Source: Mesoplasma photuris ATCC 49581 (GTDB lineage: Bacteria > Bacillota_I > Bacilli_A > Mycoplasmatales > Mycoplasmataceae). Taken from it: a stretch of 64,000 bases of DNA. The notes beneath the pieces were generated by a model. It searched no databases, was not told the origin of the DNA, and saw only the letters and a list, made by a program, of their open reading frames with translations. Shown here piece by piece: positions 35,276-45,255 of this stretch (its first letter is position 1; each line of letters begins with the position of its first letter). The DNA lies in the NCBI RefSeq assembly GCF_000702725.1, contig NZ_JNJI01000004.1, forward strand, positions 36,999 through 100,998, given 5' to 3'. Position numbers and translations under genes: made by a program.

Positions 35276-36307
35276 TTAATCTTTAGTAATTTTTGCTTTT
35301 AAGTCTAATTCGATTTTATCTAAATGTTCTTTATGATCTTTTAATCATTGAATAGCTTGAGTTTTTCCTTGACCAATTTTTTCACCATTATATGAATATC
35401 AAACTCCAGTTTTTTCGATAATTTCATATTGAGAAGCTAGTTCAAGGATTTCAGATATTTTATTAATACCCTCATTATATCCAATTGTAATAATTGCTGT
35501 TTTAAAAGGAGCAGCAACTTTATTTTTAACAATCTTTATTTTTGCTTTATTACCAATAATTTCACCATTATTAGTAATTTGTTCACCTTTACGAATTTCT
35601 AGTCTTAAAGATGAATAAAATCTTAAAGCTCTTCCACCTGGAGTTACTTCTGGATTTCCAAAAACAATTCCCACTTTTTCTCTTAATTGATTAATAAATA
35701 ATACTGTTGTATTTGTTTTAGAAATGATTCCATTTAATTTTCTTAATGCTTTTGACATCAATCTTGCTTGTAAACCAATTGATTGATCACTCATTTCACC
35801 ATCTAATTCAGATTTAGGAACTAAGGCAGCTACTGAATCTAAAACAATAATATCAATTGCTTTTGATTTAACTAATGCTTCTAAAATATCTAGTGCTTGT
35901 TCACCACTATCTGGTTGAGTTACTAGTAATTGATTTAGATCAACACCGATTTTTTTAGCATATCTTGGATCAAGAGAATGTTCTGCATCAATAAAAGCAG
36001 CAACTCCACCTTGAGATTGCGAAGAAGCTATTGCATGTAAACCTAAAGTTGTTTTACCAGATGATTCTGGTCCAAATATTTCAATAATTCTTCCTTTAGG
36101 ATAACCTCCGATTCCAATTGCTTGATCAATTAAAAAACTTCCTGAAGAAATAGCTTCAATATTTTCTAGTTCAACATCACCAAGTCTAACAATTGTTCCT
36201 TTACCAAAAGTTTTTTCAATTTCTTTTAAAACTGATTCCAAAATTTCTTTTTCTTCGATTGTGTTAGCCATAGAAATATCTCCGTTTTTATTTTTTGTTG
36301 TATTCAT
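35276..36307 (-). CDS. recA: recombinase RecA
   Basis: A 343-aa DNA strand-exchange ATPase. Walker [10 protein letters not shown], then [18 protein letters not shown], Walker [13 protein letters not shown], and the L2 loop region [26 protein letters not shown]. The N-terminus has about 10 extra residues before the usual start ([12 protein letters not shown]), supported by AGGAGGT 8 bases upstream. The C-terminus is reached through TGA-Trp. It follows a CinA-type gene by 21 bases. Confidence 0.98.
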
Positions 36308-36328
36308 TAAAATACCTCCTAAAAGGTA

Positions 36329-36799
36329 TTAGTAATTTATGATTTTTTTTAATTCATTAATTACGAAATTTAATGCAAACTCTTTAAATTCAATTCTTGA
36401 TAAATTAGTTTTAGAAATATTAAATGTTTGAATATTTTCCTTATATTTAATTGAAATAAAGGCATAATTACTCAACTTATTTTCTAATAATTCACCATTA
36501 GTATTACCTGTGAAAGATAACACAATATCAGTTTTTGTTTTTGCAAAAGTTAATAAAGCCATTTGTTCAGAACATTCTGCTGAAACAACACCATATTTTT
36601 TAATAACTCGTTCCTCAATATTAATAATATCTCTTTTAAAATTATTGTTATAACAAATAAATGAACCATAAAATACTTTACTTGATCCTTCAACATTAGT
36701 TATTGCATTAGCAATATAACCACCTGTAAAAGATTCACATGTTGATATTGTTAATTTTTTATCAATTAACATTTTAATCATTTTTTCTGTATTATTCAT
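36329..36799 (-). CDS. CinA C-terminal domain protein (nicotinamide-nucleotide amidohydrolase PncC)
   Basis: A 156-aa single-domain CinA. TISTCESFTGGYIANAITNVEGSSKVFYGSFICYNN matches the family pattern (a-E-S-C-TGG.ia...T...G.S..f.G..v.Y.n...). VVSAECSEQMA and LSFTGNTNGE follow. Deamidates NMN. In many bacteria cinA precedes recA in one operon, as here. The GxxGP motif after S-x-TG is altered (GNTNG), so activity is not certain. Confidence 0.88.
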   Translation of the reverse strand: MNNTEKMIKMLIDKKLTISTCESFTGGYIANAITNVEGSSKVFYGSFICYNNNFKRDIINIEERVIKKYGVVSAECSEQMALLTFAKTKTDIVLSFTGNTNGELLENKLSNYAFISIKYKENIQTFNISKTNLSRIEFKEFALNFVINELKKIINY

Positions 36800-36824
36800 A
36801 GTTCACCACAAATTCTTAAAAAAT

Positions 36825-37180
36825 ATAGTGAGATTTTAATCATAACCCACGTTTTGTACTGTTGCCAGTGTCAACCATCTATCTAATGTTTCCATTCCTT
36901 ATTTAAATTCAGTTCTTTAAATAAGACTCCCCTACCAAAATTTGGGTTTCTTGCTTATGGGGTTTACCGCGTTCCATTTCCAGGTTTCCCTTTATTCGTC
37001 TCTGTGGCACTTTAAATACTACACCCTAGTTTCCCTTAGGTTTCATATGCCGTCAACTTTCGTTGCCTAAACTTATTTTTTCGTTTAGCATAATCACTAC
37101 AATCATCACAGATTGTGCAAGCGTGGAGTTTCCTCTATATTATTTTGCAAATATAGCGATTGACTTTTAAAATCTCATAT
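36825..37180 (-). ncRNA. rnpB: RNase P RNA (class B type)
   Basis: No ORF, but on the minus strand the P1 stem GAGATTTTAA/TTAAAATCTC closes a structure with AGAGGAAACTCCACGC (J2/3 and CR-I, with the usual AGTCC altered), then ACGGCAT, ACAGAGACGAATAAAG, GGAACGCGGTAAACCCC and finally ACAGTACAAAACGTGGGTTATG. These are the conserved blocks of bacterial RNase P RNA. It processes tRNA 5' ends. Ends are estimated from P1, uncertain by about 10 bases. Confidence 0.95.
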
Positions 37181-37211
37181 ATATTTTATCATTATTTAAT
37201 AATTATTAGTT

Positions 37212-37556
37212 TTAAAGTTTTTTGTTTAAAATTGTTAAAATTTCATTAACTTTTGTTTCAACATCTACTAGAGTTTTAACTGTATGCGAATTTGAAAGTC
37301 GATTACTAAAAGCACTAATTGTGCTCTCATTTTCATCGATTGATCTTTTTAGATTCTCTATTTTTCTATTAAGATCCTCAATTTCTCTTTCACAAGCTTT
37401 AATAGTGTTTGATAAGTCTAATCGATCTTGTTCAGCTTCATTGATTTGTTCAGCTAATTCATTTAGAAATTCATCAACTTCTGACATTTCATAACCATTA
37501 TTTGTTCTTTGAAAATCCATTTCTTTAATTTCTCTAATATTATATTTTTTATTCAT
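37212..37556 (-). CDS. DivIVA/GpsB-family cell division protein
   Basis: A 114-aa protein with N-terminal DIV-like motif MDFQRTNNGYEMSEVDEFLNELAEQI, the pattern F-.-..rGY...eVD.FL..l of DivIVA and GpsB, which binds membrane and division proteins. A coiled coil (about 40-85) and a short C-terminal helix (DVETKVNEILTIL) follow. Short size fits GpsB more than DivIVA. It lies immediately upstream of rnpB and divergent from recU. Confidence 0.85.
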   Translation of the reverse strand: MNKKYNIREIKEMDFQRTNNGYEMSEVDEFLNELAEQINEAEQDRLDLSNTIKACEREIEDLNRKIENLKRSIDENESTISAFSNRLSNSHTVKTLVDVETKVNEILTILNKKL

Positions 37557-37612
37557 AACTTACCTCTTAGAATAATAATATCATTTTTCTCTAAAACCTT
37601 TTAGGAGGTAAT

Positions 37613-38113
37613 ATGAATAAAATAAAAAATAAGGGAGCTTTTTTAGAGGAAATAATTAGTATAACGATCAGTAAATATACTGATCAAAAAATTGCAATCA
37701 TCAGTAAAATTCCAACAAATATTAATTTTGCAAACATTGAAAATAATGTGATCAAAAAAGCTTATTTTGCACTAAATACAAATTGTGACTATATTGGCTT
37801 GTGAAATGGACGTTATTTAGAATTTGAAGCTAAAGAAACTTATGAAAAAGTTTTTAAATATAGCCTTTTAAGATCAAATCAAATCAAAAAACTTAATGAT
37901 GTTGATCAAATGGGTGGAATAGCATTTATAATTGTTTATTTGGGTTACTATGATAGGTTCTTTTTAATAAAATGAAATATTTTAAATAATTATATAAGTT
38001 CAAATAAAAAATCAATCACTATTGATTGATTTGAATTATATGCTCATGAATTATTTATAAATGAAAATTTAAAATTAGATTTTATTGAAAAACTTAATTT
38101 TCTAATCAGTTAA
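37613..38113 (+). CDS. recU: Holliday junction resolvase RecU
   Basis: A 166-aa nuclease that resolves recombination intermediates. NKGAFLEEIISITISKY, IAIISKIPTNINF, DYIGLWNGRYLEFEAKET (catalytic Asp/Glu/Lys) and QMGGIAFIIVYL match RecU. The ATG follows AGGAGG by 5 bases. It is divergent from gpsB (as recU-gpsB neighbours in Firmicutes) and its last 20 bases overlap the convergent dnaD-like gene. Confidence 0.93.
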
Positions 38114-38639
38114 ATTTAGAAATACCTTTACGTTCTTTTTGGATAGTATTTGCAATCGTTCTCTTTAAATCTTCATATGAAAAGATTTTATTAGTATCTA
38201 ATATTGCATAAAGTTCTGTTTTACTTAATTTTGTTTTTAAAATTTTGTTTAAATCATTAATTTGGTCTTCAGATAAATCTTGACCAATTACTTTTTCAAT
38301 AGTGGTTACTAATTTTTCATCTTCAAGAACTAAAAATTCTCGCTCACTTGCTGTTGCTAGAGATTTAAACACATTAGAGAAATCTATATTTTTAGAAGTT
38401 ATTTTTACTAAATCTCTTTCAATTAAATCATTAATTTCAGACTCGATTTTTTCAACAGAAAAATTCATTAATTCTGATAATTGAATTGGGGTAATAAATT
38501 TAGTTTTATGATCATCATTCAATAACATTAACATCATTAAAATCATAACTTGATTTTCATTTAAGCCAATTTTTTTATAATTTAACATTAAAATTTTCTT
38601 TTTGGAAACAACTCCCATATTGATTAAGTTAATTAACAT
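38094..38639 (-). CDS. DnaD-like primosome protein, N-terminal type domain
   Basis: A 181-aa protein. LINLINMGVVSKKKILMLNYKKIGLNENQVMILMMLMLL followed by ITPIQLSELMNFSVEKIESEINDLIERDLVKI is the DnaD N-terminal winged helix (two hydrophobic helices then wHTH). The C-terminal half is helical and may be a diverged DnaD C-domain. DnaD helps load replicative helicase. With TGA as Trp the stop is TAA at 38094, overlapping the 3' end of recU. Confidence 0.78.
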
Positions 38640-38675
38640 TTTATTACCTCTTCTTCTATAAAGATTTTACCAAAT

Positions 38676-38703
38676 AAAAAAAGAACTATTAAGTTCTTTT
38701 TTT
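38676..38703 (-). terminator. terminator after hup
   Basis: AAAAAAGAACTT/AAGTTCTTTTTT stem just after the hup stop. Confidence 0.85.
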
Positions 38704-38707
38704 ATTA

Positions 38708-38980
38708 TTAGTTTAATGCTTCTTTTAATTGTTTAGCAGGTTTAAATTTAGCACTTTTTGAAGCTTTGATTTGAATTTTTTCTTTTGTTAAAGGATTGAT
38801 TCCATCTCTAGCAGCTCTTTCACTAATTGCGAATTTACCAAATCCAGCGATTGATACTTCGTGTCCATTTTGTAATTCAGCAGCAATTTTTTCGAATACT
38901 GAACTTACGATTCTTTCTGCTTCTGCTTTAGAAACATTTTCGTCATTTAAAATTGCTTCGATTAATTCTTTTTTTGTCAT
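38708..38980 (-). CDS. hup: DNA-binding protein HU
   Basis: A 90-aa histone-like protein: MTKKELIEAIL, then AERIVSSVFEKIAAELQNGHEVSIAGFGKFAISERAARDGINPLTKEKIQI, with the F-G-x-F and R-N/G-P beta-arm features of HU (here R-D-G-I-N-P). Ends AKFKPAKQLKEALN. Last gene of the cmk-der-gpsA-hup cluster, 26 bases after gpsA. Confidence 0.97.
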   Translation of the reverse strand: MTKKELIEAILNDENVSKAEAERIVSSVFEKIAAELQNGHEVSIAGFGKFAISERAARDGINPLTKEKIQIKASKSAKFKPAKQLKEALN

Positions 38981-39006
38981 TTTAATTTCATTCCTTTTGT
39001 GTTTAT

Positions 39007-40002
39007 TTAAACCAATTTAACGCCTTTTAAGACATTGTTTAATAAAGTTATTGGTCTAATATCATTATATAGTATTTCATACATATTACTAAATAATGGC
39101 GCATTTATTTCAAATTTTTCACATATTTTATATGCTATTTCAGCAGATTTTACGCCTTCAACAGTTAACTTAAATACTTCCATTGCTTTTTTAGCACTTC
39201 CTTGTTTTGCAATCTCTCTTCCTAGTCTAAAATTTCTACTTTGTTGAGATGAAGCTGTAAGTATTAAATCTCCTAAACCAGCAAAATTTAAAAATGTATT
39301 AACACTAGCCCCATAAACTTTCGAGATATTAATCATTTCATTTAAACCAGCAGTAATCAATGATGCTTGAGCATTATCTCCTGCACCAAATTCATAAAAA
39401 ATTCCAGCAGCAATGGCGATTGTATTTTTTAAAGCAGCTCCAATTTCACTACCAGCTAAATCATTTGAAGGATAAACACTAAAATATTCATTATTAAATA
39501 ATCCACAATAAGTGTTTGCTACTTCTAAATCATCTCCAACCAACATTAAAGCTGTTGGTTTTCTTTCCAATACTTCAATAGCAATTGATGGGCCATACAG
39601 ACCTAAAAAGGCTTTCATAATTCCTGAATCTTTTAATTCTGAAACTATGTGTTTAGAAAGTAAGTCTAAATTACTTTCATCAAGTCCTTTTGTAGTATTA
39701 ATAAAAACCATTTCATTTTTAGCATATTTTTTGATATCTTCAATAACACTTTTGATTGCAAATGAAGGAACACCAATGATTAATACTTCAGTGTTTTCTA
39801 AAGCTGCAGGCATATCTGAAGTTGCCTTAATTTTATTATTGATTAATATATCATTGAAGAAAATAGTATTTTTATGTTTGATATTAATATCGTTAACTTG
39901 ATTTTTATCAACTCCATACATAACAACATCATGATTATTATCAGCTAATACATTAGCTAAAGCTGTTCCATAAGCACCAGTTCCAATAATTGTAATCTTC
40001 AT
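39007..40002 (-). CDS. gpsA: NAD(P)-dependent glycerol-3-phosphate dehydrogenase
   Basis: A 331-aa enzyme that reduces dihydroxyacetone phosphate for phospholipid synthesis. IIGTGAYGTALANVLADNNHDVVMYG (GxGxxG), FINTTKGLDESN, GPSIAIEVLERKPTA, the active-site Lys in EIGAALKNTIAIAAGI and GLGDLILTASSQQSRNFRLGR are all conserved. Starts one base after der (TAATATG). Confidence 0.97.
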   Translation of the reverse strand: MKITIIGTGAYGTALANVLADNNHDVVMYGVDKNQVNDINIKHKNTIFFNDILINNKIKATSDMPAALENTEVLIIGVPSFAIKSVIEDIKKYAKNEMVFINTTKGLDESNLDLLSKHIVSELKDSGIMKAFLGLYGPSIAIEVLERKPTALMLVGDDLEVANTYCGLFNNEYFSVYPSNDLAGSEIGAALKNTIAIAAGIFYEFGAGDNAQASLITAGLNEMINISKVYGASVNTFLNFAGLGDLILTASSQQSRNFRLGREIAKQGSAKKAMEVFKLTVEGVKSAEIAYKICEKFEINAPLFSNMYEILYNDIRPITLLNNVLKGVKLV

Positions 40003-40003
40003 A

Positions 40004-41314
40004 TTATTTTCTCTCCCTAAAAATTAAAGTGATAGGTACACCTTCAAAACCAAATTGTAATCTTATTTGATTTTCTAAAAAACGTTTATATGAGAAGTGT
40101 ACATAACTCGGATCATTAACAAACATTACAAAAGTTGGTAAATATGCTTGAACTTGTGATCCATAATAAATTTTTAATCTACCACCATTATGATTTGGAG
40201 CAGGATTAATCAATTGTGCTCTATTTAAAACTTCGTTGAAAACAGAAGTTTTAATTTTTCTATCCAAAGCTTCTTTGATATTATCTACTGCTGTAAATAT
40301 TTTGTTTATTCTAGTTTTATCATGAGCAGATATAAAGATTATTTGTGCATATTGTAAATATTTAAAATAAGCTCTGATTTCTTCTTCTTTTTTCAAAATT
40401 TGCTTTTCTTTATCTTTAACTAAATCTCATTTATTTCCGATGATGATAATTGGTTTATTTTCTTCGAATGCCAAACCTCCGATATTAGTATCTTGATCAG
40501 TAATTGGGATAGAAGCATCAATCATCAAAATAACAACATCAGCACTATTAATAGTAGTTAACGAACGTAAGTAACTATATTTTTCAACATTTTGAAATAT
40601 CTTACCTTTACGTCTGATTCCAGCAGTATCAATAATTGTATATTTTTTACCATTAACTTTTAGATTTGAATCTACTGCATCAAGAGTTGTTCCAGCAATA
40701 TCAGAAACAATCATTCTATCTTCACCAATTAGTGAATTAACTAACGATGATTTACCAACGTTTGGTTTACCAATAATTGCTAATCTAGTAACATCTTTAT
40801 CAACTTGATCCTCAACACTTGGCATTTTATGAATAATATCATCTAGTAAATCTCCAACACCAATTCCGTGAGTTGATGAAACCATAATTGGTTCACCTAG
40901 ACCTAAAGCCATGTATTCGAAAGAATCTGTATCTAAACCCTTTCTATCGTATTTATTAACAACTAAAATAACTGGTTTTTTAGTTTTATAAAGCATCTTA
41001 GCAATCACTTTATCTTCATCTATCAAACCATCTTGATGATTTAAAACAAAAACAATTACGTCAGCCTCTTCCATTGCGATTTCGGCTTGCATTTTGATTT
41101 CTTTTGCAAATGGTTGGTCTTCTAAAGTAATACCACCTGTATCAACAACTAAAAATTGTCTTGTTAATCATTCAGCATTACCATATATTCTATCTCTAGT
41201 AACACCAGGGATGTCTTCAACTATTGATTTTTTCTCACGAATAATACGGTTAAACAATGATGATTTACCAACATTAGGTCTCCCAACGATAGCGACTACT
41301 CCTTTTCTTGCCAT
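40004..41314 (-). CDS. der: ribosome biogenesis GTPase Der (EngA)
   Basis: A 436-aa protein with two tandem GTPase domains and a C-terminal KH-like domain. Domain 1: G1 [18 protein letters not shown]. Domain 2: G1 [24 protein letters not shown] (Trp by TGA). KH-like domain begins near residue 355. It acts in 50S assembly. Starts one base after cmk (TAATATG). Split in three by TGA under the standard code. Confidence 0.98.
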
Positions 41315-41315
41315 A

Positions 41316-41981
41316 TTATTCACCTTCCATTTCTTTAACTTTTTTAACAACCATATTAACAACTTCATCAATAGAGAGATTTGAGTTATCAATGTATCAA
41401 GCATCTTCAACAATTTTTAATGGACCAACACTTCTGTTTTTATCAGAATTATCTCTATTAATAATAGATTGCTTAATTTGTTCATACTCCTGATCAATGA
41501 TGTCTAATTCTTGATTTTGTTTATATCTACGATTTGCTCTAACTTCAACTGATGAATCTAAAAATATTTTTAGATCTGCATTAGGTAAAACAACAGAAGT
41601 GATATCTCTACCAATTTCAATAAATCCACCACCATTAACAATTTCTCTTTGTTTATGAACCATCATTTCTCTTACCTCATTAATCGGAGTAATGAAATTG
41701 ATATACTTAACAATGTCGTTTTCTGATAATCTTTTTGTAACTTCTTGACCATTTAAATAAACTAAACCTTTTTTAGTTTGATAATCAAATTTTTTAATAA
41801 GCTTAATGATTTGATTTTGATCATTAAAATCAATTTTTTCTAATAAACATAAAAGTGTAAAAGCACGATACATTAAACCAGTATCAATAAATTCATAATT
41901 TAATTTTTCTGCTACCTTTTTAAAAGTTTCTGATTTACCAGAACCAGAAGTCCCATCTACTGCTATAACTATTTTTTTCAT
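41316..41981 (-). CDS. cmk: cytidylate kinase
   Basis: A 221-aa kinase: [35 protein letters not shown] has the P-loop and substrate-binding motif, [32 protein letters not shown] the CMP-binding and lid parts. Phosphorylates CMP and dCMP. The start [10 protein letters not shown] is preferred over upstream in-frame codons because AAAGGAG precedes it. Ser-rich P-loop (usual GPAGSGKS) is slightly altered to GTSGSGKS. Confidence 0.96.
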
Positions 41982-41998
41982 GCCTTCTCCTTTCTGTT

Positions 41999-42643
41999 TT
42001 AAATAAATATTGGTACTAATATAGATGCCAACATAACAATTACTGATATTGATAAGATGATTCAAAATCAACCTTTTTTCAATTTAATAGTCGATGCTGT
42101 TTTACTAATTTCATTACTTTTTAATGTATTTCTGTTTTGAATATTAATAATATTTGCGATATCTATTTCTTTATTTTCTAACAAAATATTTTCAGAATTT
42201 TTTTGAATTCCATAATTGTCTTTAGCAATATGATTCTTAGCAATAAATTCTGAATTATATTCTTGAATTTTATTAATAGATTCTTCAATATTTTTAATAA
42301 TTTTTAATAATCTTTCATCTTTAACTTCGGTACTGATTTTTTCAGTTTTTTCAACAGATGATAAATTTTTAATTTCATGTAAGTCTTTTAACATGTGATC
42401 AAGATTTCTAATATCTTGGTCCTTAACTAATTTCCAATTTTTCTCTTTGATAAAATATAATTTTGTACTTGTCATTTCGTTAATAACTTCATTAATTACA
42501 TCATCAAAATATTCAGAATCAATATTCCTTAATTTGATGATTACATTTTTATATGAATTGTGAATTTTCTGCAATTCCTCAATTTTAGAGTTATTAAATT
42601 CATTTGAGTTCTCATTAGATACATTTGGTATATTGTTACTCAT
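41999..42643 (-). CDS. tail-anchored helical protein, unknown function
   Basis: A 214-aa protein. Residues 1-190 are polar, Asn/Lys/Glu-rich and mainly helical with coiled-coil-like stretches. The last 20 residues (after two Trp by TGA) are a hydrophobic helix ending PIFI at the stop, so it looks like a C-terminal membrane anchor with the rest in the cytoplasm. No motif recognised. It lies 17 bases upstream of cmk, probably in the same operon. Confidence 0.7.
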
Positions 42644-42703
42644 CGAATCACCTCTTAAATCTATAATATTTTATAACAAAACTACCATAAATACTTATTT
42701 TAA

Positions 42704-42728
42704 ATAAAAAACACTCCTAAGAGTGTAT
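42704..42728 (-). terminator. terminator of the His-rich membrane protein gene
   Basis: ACACTC/GAGTGT stem with TTAG loop, then TTTTTTATTT; begins near the stop codon. Confidence 0.82.
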
Positions 42729-43631
42729 TTAACGATATCTATGATTAATTGGTCTCATTCTACCTTCAATGGCTATAAAAATTGCAAAAGCGATTGCATA
42801 TCTTAAAACATTTCAACCAAATAAAGCAAAAACTAAAGCAACGCTAATTTTTTCGCCTTCTCCAAAACCAAGCCCACCACTTTCTGAATGGAAGGTTTCT
42901 ACTAGTGAATGTTCGTGTCCATGATCATGACCTGGTGCTCATCCAGATCCTGGAGAAACCAATGATTGAATATATAAAGCAAATACAAACATTATTGTTG
43001 ATACAACAGCAACTAGTGGAACTATGATTGCAGATGGAACCATTCTTTTAAAATTATATATTTTTTTATTTTCATCTTTATGTACTGGTGAGTTTTTAAA
43101 AAGTAAATAGAATACAAAAAATACAATTCAAACAATTAATATATTTTGAAAAACATCTGTTATCGGTTGAATTCAACCATGTTCCATTCCATGAATTAAG
43201 TTATGTAAAATTGGTTGAAGTCCTGCTAAAATTGTTCCAAAAAGAGGACCAAGTGTAGCGATAGATAACATCATAATTGACGTGTCTAAAAATCTAGTTT
43301 GAATAAAAACTTGATCTCCAACAGGAATCTTGATTGATTCTAATAAAATATCTAATGCACTTACAGCAACGGCTAATGCTAAAAATATTGCAGTTAAAAC
43401 AATCTTGAAAGTTAAATTTCTTTTAGAAAATCTAAAGTGCGTTTGAATTTTGAAATCTTCTTCGTTGTAATCATCATGATTTCCAAATTTATCAAAATGA
43501 TGAATCCCATGATAATGGTCAATTTTTTTATGTTCTTCTTGTTCAAGCATTTTTCCAGTTAATCTATCTTTTTCTATTTCTTTTTTAAGATCTTCTAAAT
43601 GCTGTTTTGAATCCTTAAAATTATTTTCCAT
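42729..43631 (-). CDS. putative ECF transporter S component with His-rich cytosolic and loop segments
   Basis: A 300-aa protein. Residues 1-65 are soluble and His-rich (HKKIDHYHGIHHFDKFGNHDD). Then about six membrane segments; the first contains LTAIFLALAVAVSALDILL and later MMLSIATLGPLFGTILAGLQPILHNLIHG, the G-P-..G...G....l pattern of ECF vitamin/metal S components. A second His cluster, GHDHGHEH, is in a loop near residue 235. The His clusters suggest metal binding. Substrate not determined; the ECF energising module is not in this window. Confidence 0.65.
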
Positions 43632-43683
43632 AAGACCTCCTATTTATAAAAATTATAAACTATTGCTTTTAAAAAATAAATAC

Positions 43684-43706
43684 TTATTTATAATTTTTAT
43701 AAATAA
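43684..43706. other. inverted repeat in the gap before ppa
   Basis: TTATTTATA and TATAAATAA arms with a short AT loop, between the divergent His-rich gene and ppa. It lies in very AT-rich DNA and could overlap promoters of both; significance uncertain. Confidence 0.35.
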
Positions 43707-43780
43707 ATGATTTAAAAATTTTGTGATTATCTAAGTGTTTTTTATTATAAAATATTAAGAGAACGAAAGAGGTATTAATT

Positions 43781-44347
43781 ATGTCAAAAAATAACGTAAT
43801 TCCTATGGTTGTTGAAATTCCAAAAGGATCATCAAATAAATATGAAGTTGATGCACAATCAGGAAGAATCAAATTAGATAGAGTATTATTTGGAGCTAAC
43901 TTTTATCCAGGTGAATATGGAATGGTTGAAAATACTTTAGATTGAGATGGGGATCCATTAGATGTAATCTCATTGTGTACATATCCAACTTTACCAGGTG
44001 TTGAAGTTAATATTAGAATTTTAGGTTCAATAAAAATGGTTGATGCAGGAGAAATAGATACAAAACTATTTGGTGTATTTAATGATGATCCTAGATTTAA
44101 CGCTTATCAAACTTTAAATGATGTTCCTCAACATTTACGTGATGAAATTGAAAACTTCTTCTTACAATATAAAGCACTACAAAAAAAATCTGTTGTTATT
44201 AATGGATGAGGTACTTTAGAAGAAGCTATTGAAGAATTACACGAATGTAAAAAACGCTTTGAAGAATATAAAGATCGTTTAGCTGTTGATGGTGGTCGTG
44301 AAGAAATCATGGCTGAATGAAAATCTAAAGGATTAGGTCAAGCTTAA
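43781..44347 (+). CDS. ppa: inorganic pyrophosphatase
   Basis: A 188-aa soluble class I pyrophosphatase. VEIPKGSSNKYEVD, LDRVLFGANFYPGEYGMVENTLDWDGDPLDVI (metal-binding D-x-D-P-L-D) and KMVDAGEIDTKLFGV are family signatures. Two or more TGA-Trp. GAGG lies upstream of the ATG. It is one of few plus-strand genes and is followed by a bidirectional terminator. Confidence 0.97.
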
Positions 44348-44378
44348 TAAAAAAAGATATCTGAGATATCTTTTTTTT
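44348..44378. terminator. bidirectional terminator between ppa and a membrane protein gene
   Basis: AAAAAGATATCT/AGATATCTTTTT symmetric stem between convergent genes. Confidence 0.85.
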
Positions 44379-44380
44379 GA

Positions 44381-45202
44381 CTAAATTAATGTAAATGGAC
44401 CTGTTCATTTAAAACCGTGTGGTCAAAAATTCGAACCTTTAATAACTAAAATAAAAGGAACTTTAATATCGTTGGCATATGTTCTTGCAGCTCCATAATC
44501 TCTATAAAAATCTGGTAAGCTATTTTTAATTAAACCTGCAGTTTCTCTTGTATATTCTTGTTCGATTATTTCTTTTAATCTATAACAAAAATAATAATTT
44601 ATTAACTGCATCATCATAAATACCATTACTAAATAGTTTTGGATTGGGTTTATTCATAATCAATAAATAAACTTACCAAAATCGCTGGCGTGTTGTTCAG
44701 AATTTATGTCTATGAAATTTGAAATTCCATAAAATAATACTAAACCAGATAAAGCAAATGCTGTAATTGTTAAACCTAACAATAAATATGGAACAAAACC
44801 ACAAAATATTCTGTAACTAATTACTTTAGAATCTTTAGAATTCTGTTTAGCACATATTCAAATTCTCGAAACTAGATAATCAATCTCATAACCGACTGAT
44901 TCGTGAATTCGTTTAGAAATCACGATTTTCTTTTGTCGTTTTTTCATGTTTTTGAATATTTTAATATTATGATCTGTTTCAGTATAATCAATTTCATAAC
45001 CTTTTAAGTTATACATCGCTTTAAATTCTTCAAGCAATAAATAAATTGATTTAGAATCAATTACATCATTATAGGTACTTATTTTAGGAACTTGTAAAAT
45101 ATGATAATTTCTTGTGGAAATAACATACATCATAAGTATTGCCAAAATTATAATAAAATCTACTGAAAAAAGTGCTATGTTCAAATAAAATTTTCCGTCC
45201 AT
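44381..45202 (-). CDS. membrane protein, possibly a YugP-type metallopeptidase without its zinc site
   Basis: A 273-aa protein with one N-terminal helix (about 9-30), a soluble part, two to three helices (about 128-200) and a soluble end. Layout and KKIVISKRIHESVGYEIDYLVSRI resemble the place in YugP (DUF zinc metallopeptidase) where 'vrLS..vy...Si.Al..AAHE.GH' would be. The HExxH is absent here (YEIDYLV). This relation is tentative. GGGAGG fixes the start. No clear alternative family. Confidence 0.5.
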
Positions 45203-45230
45203 TAATGCCTCCCGTTATCTTAATTATAAA

Positions 45231-45252
45231 TAAAAAAACACCTAAGTGTTTT
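45231..45252 (-). terminator. terminator after yebC
   Basis: AACAC/GTGTT stem with adjoining A/T arms, TTTTTTT following on the minus strand. Confidence 0.75.
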
Positions 45253-45255
45253 AAA

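Noticed and set aside
36825..37180. Gap without ORF considered as empty intergenic space
   Set aside because: It matches the conserved blocks of RNase P RNA.
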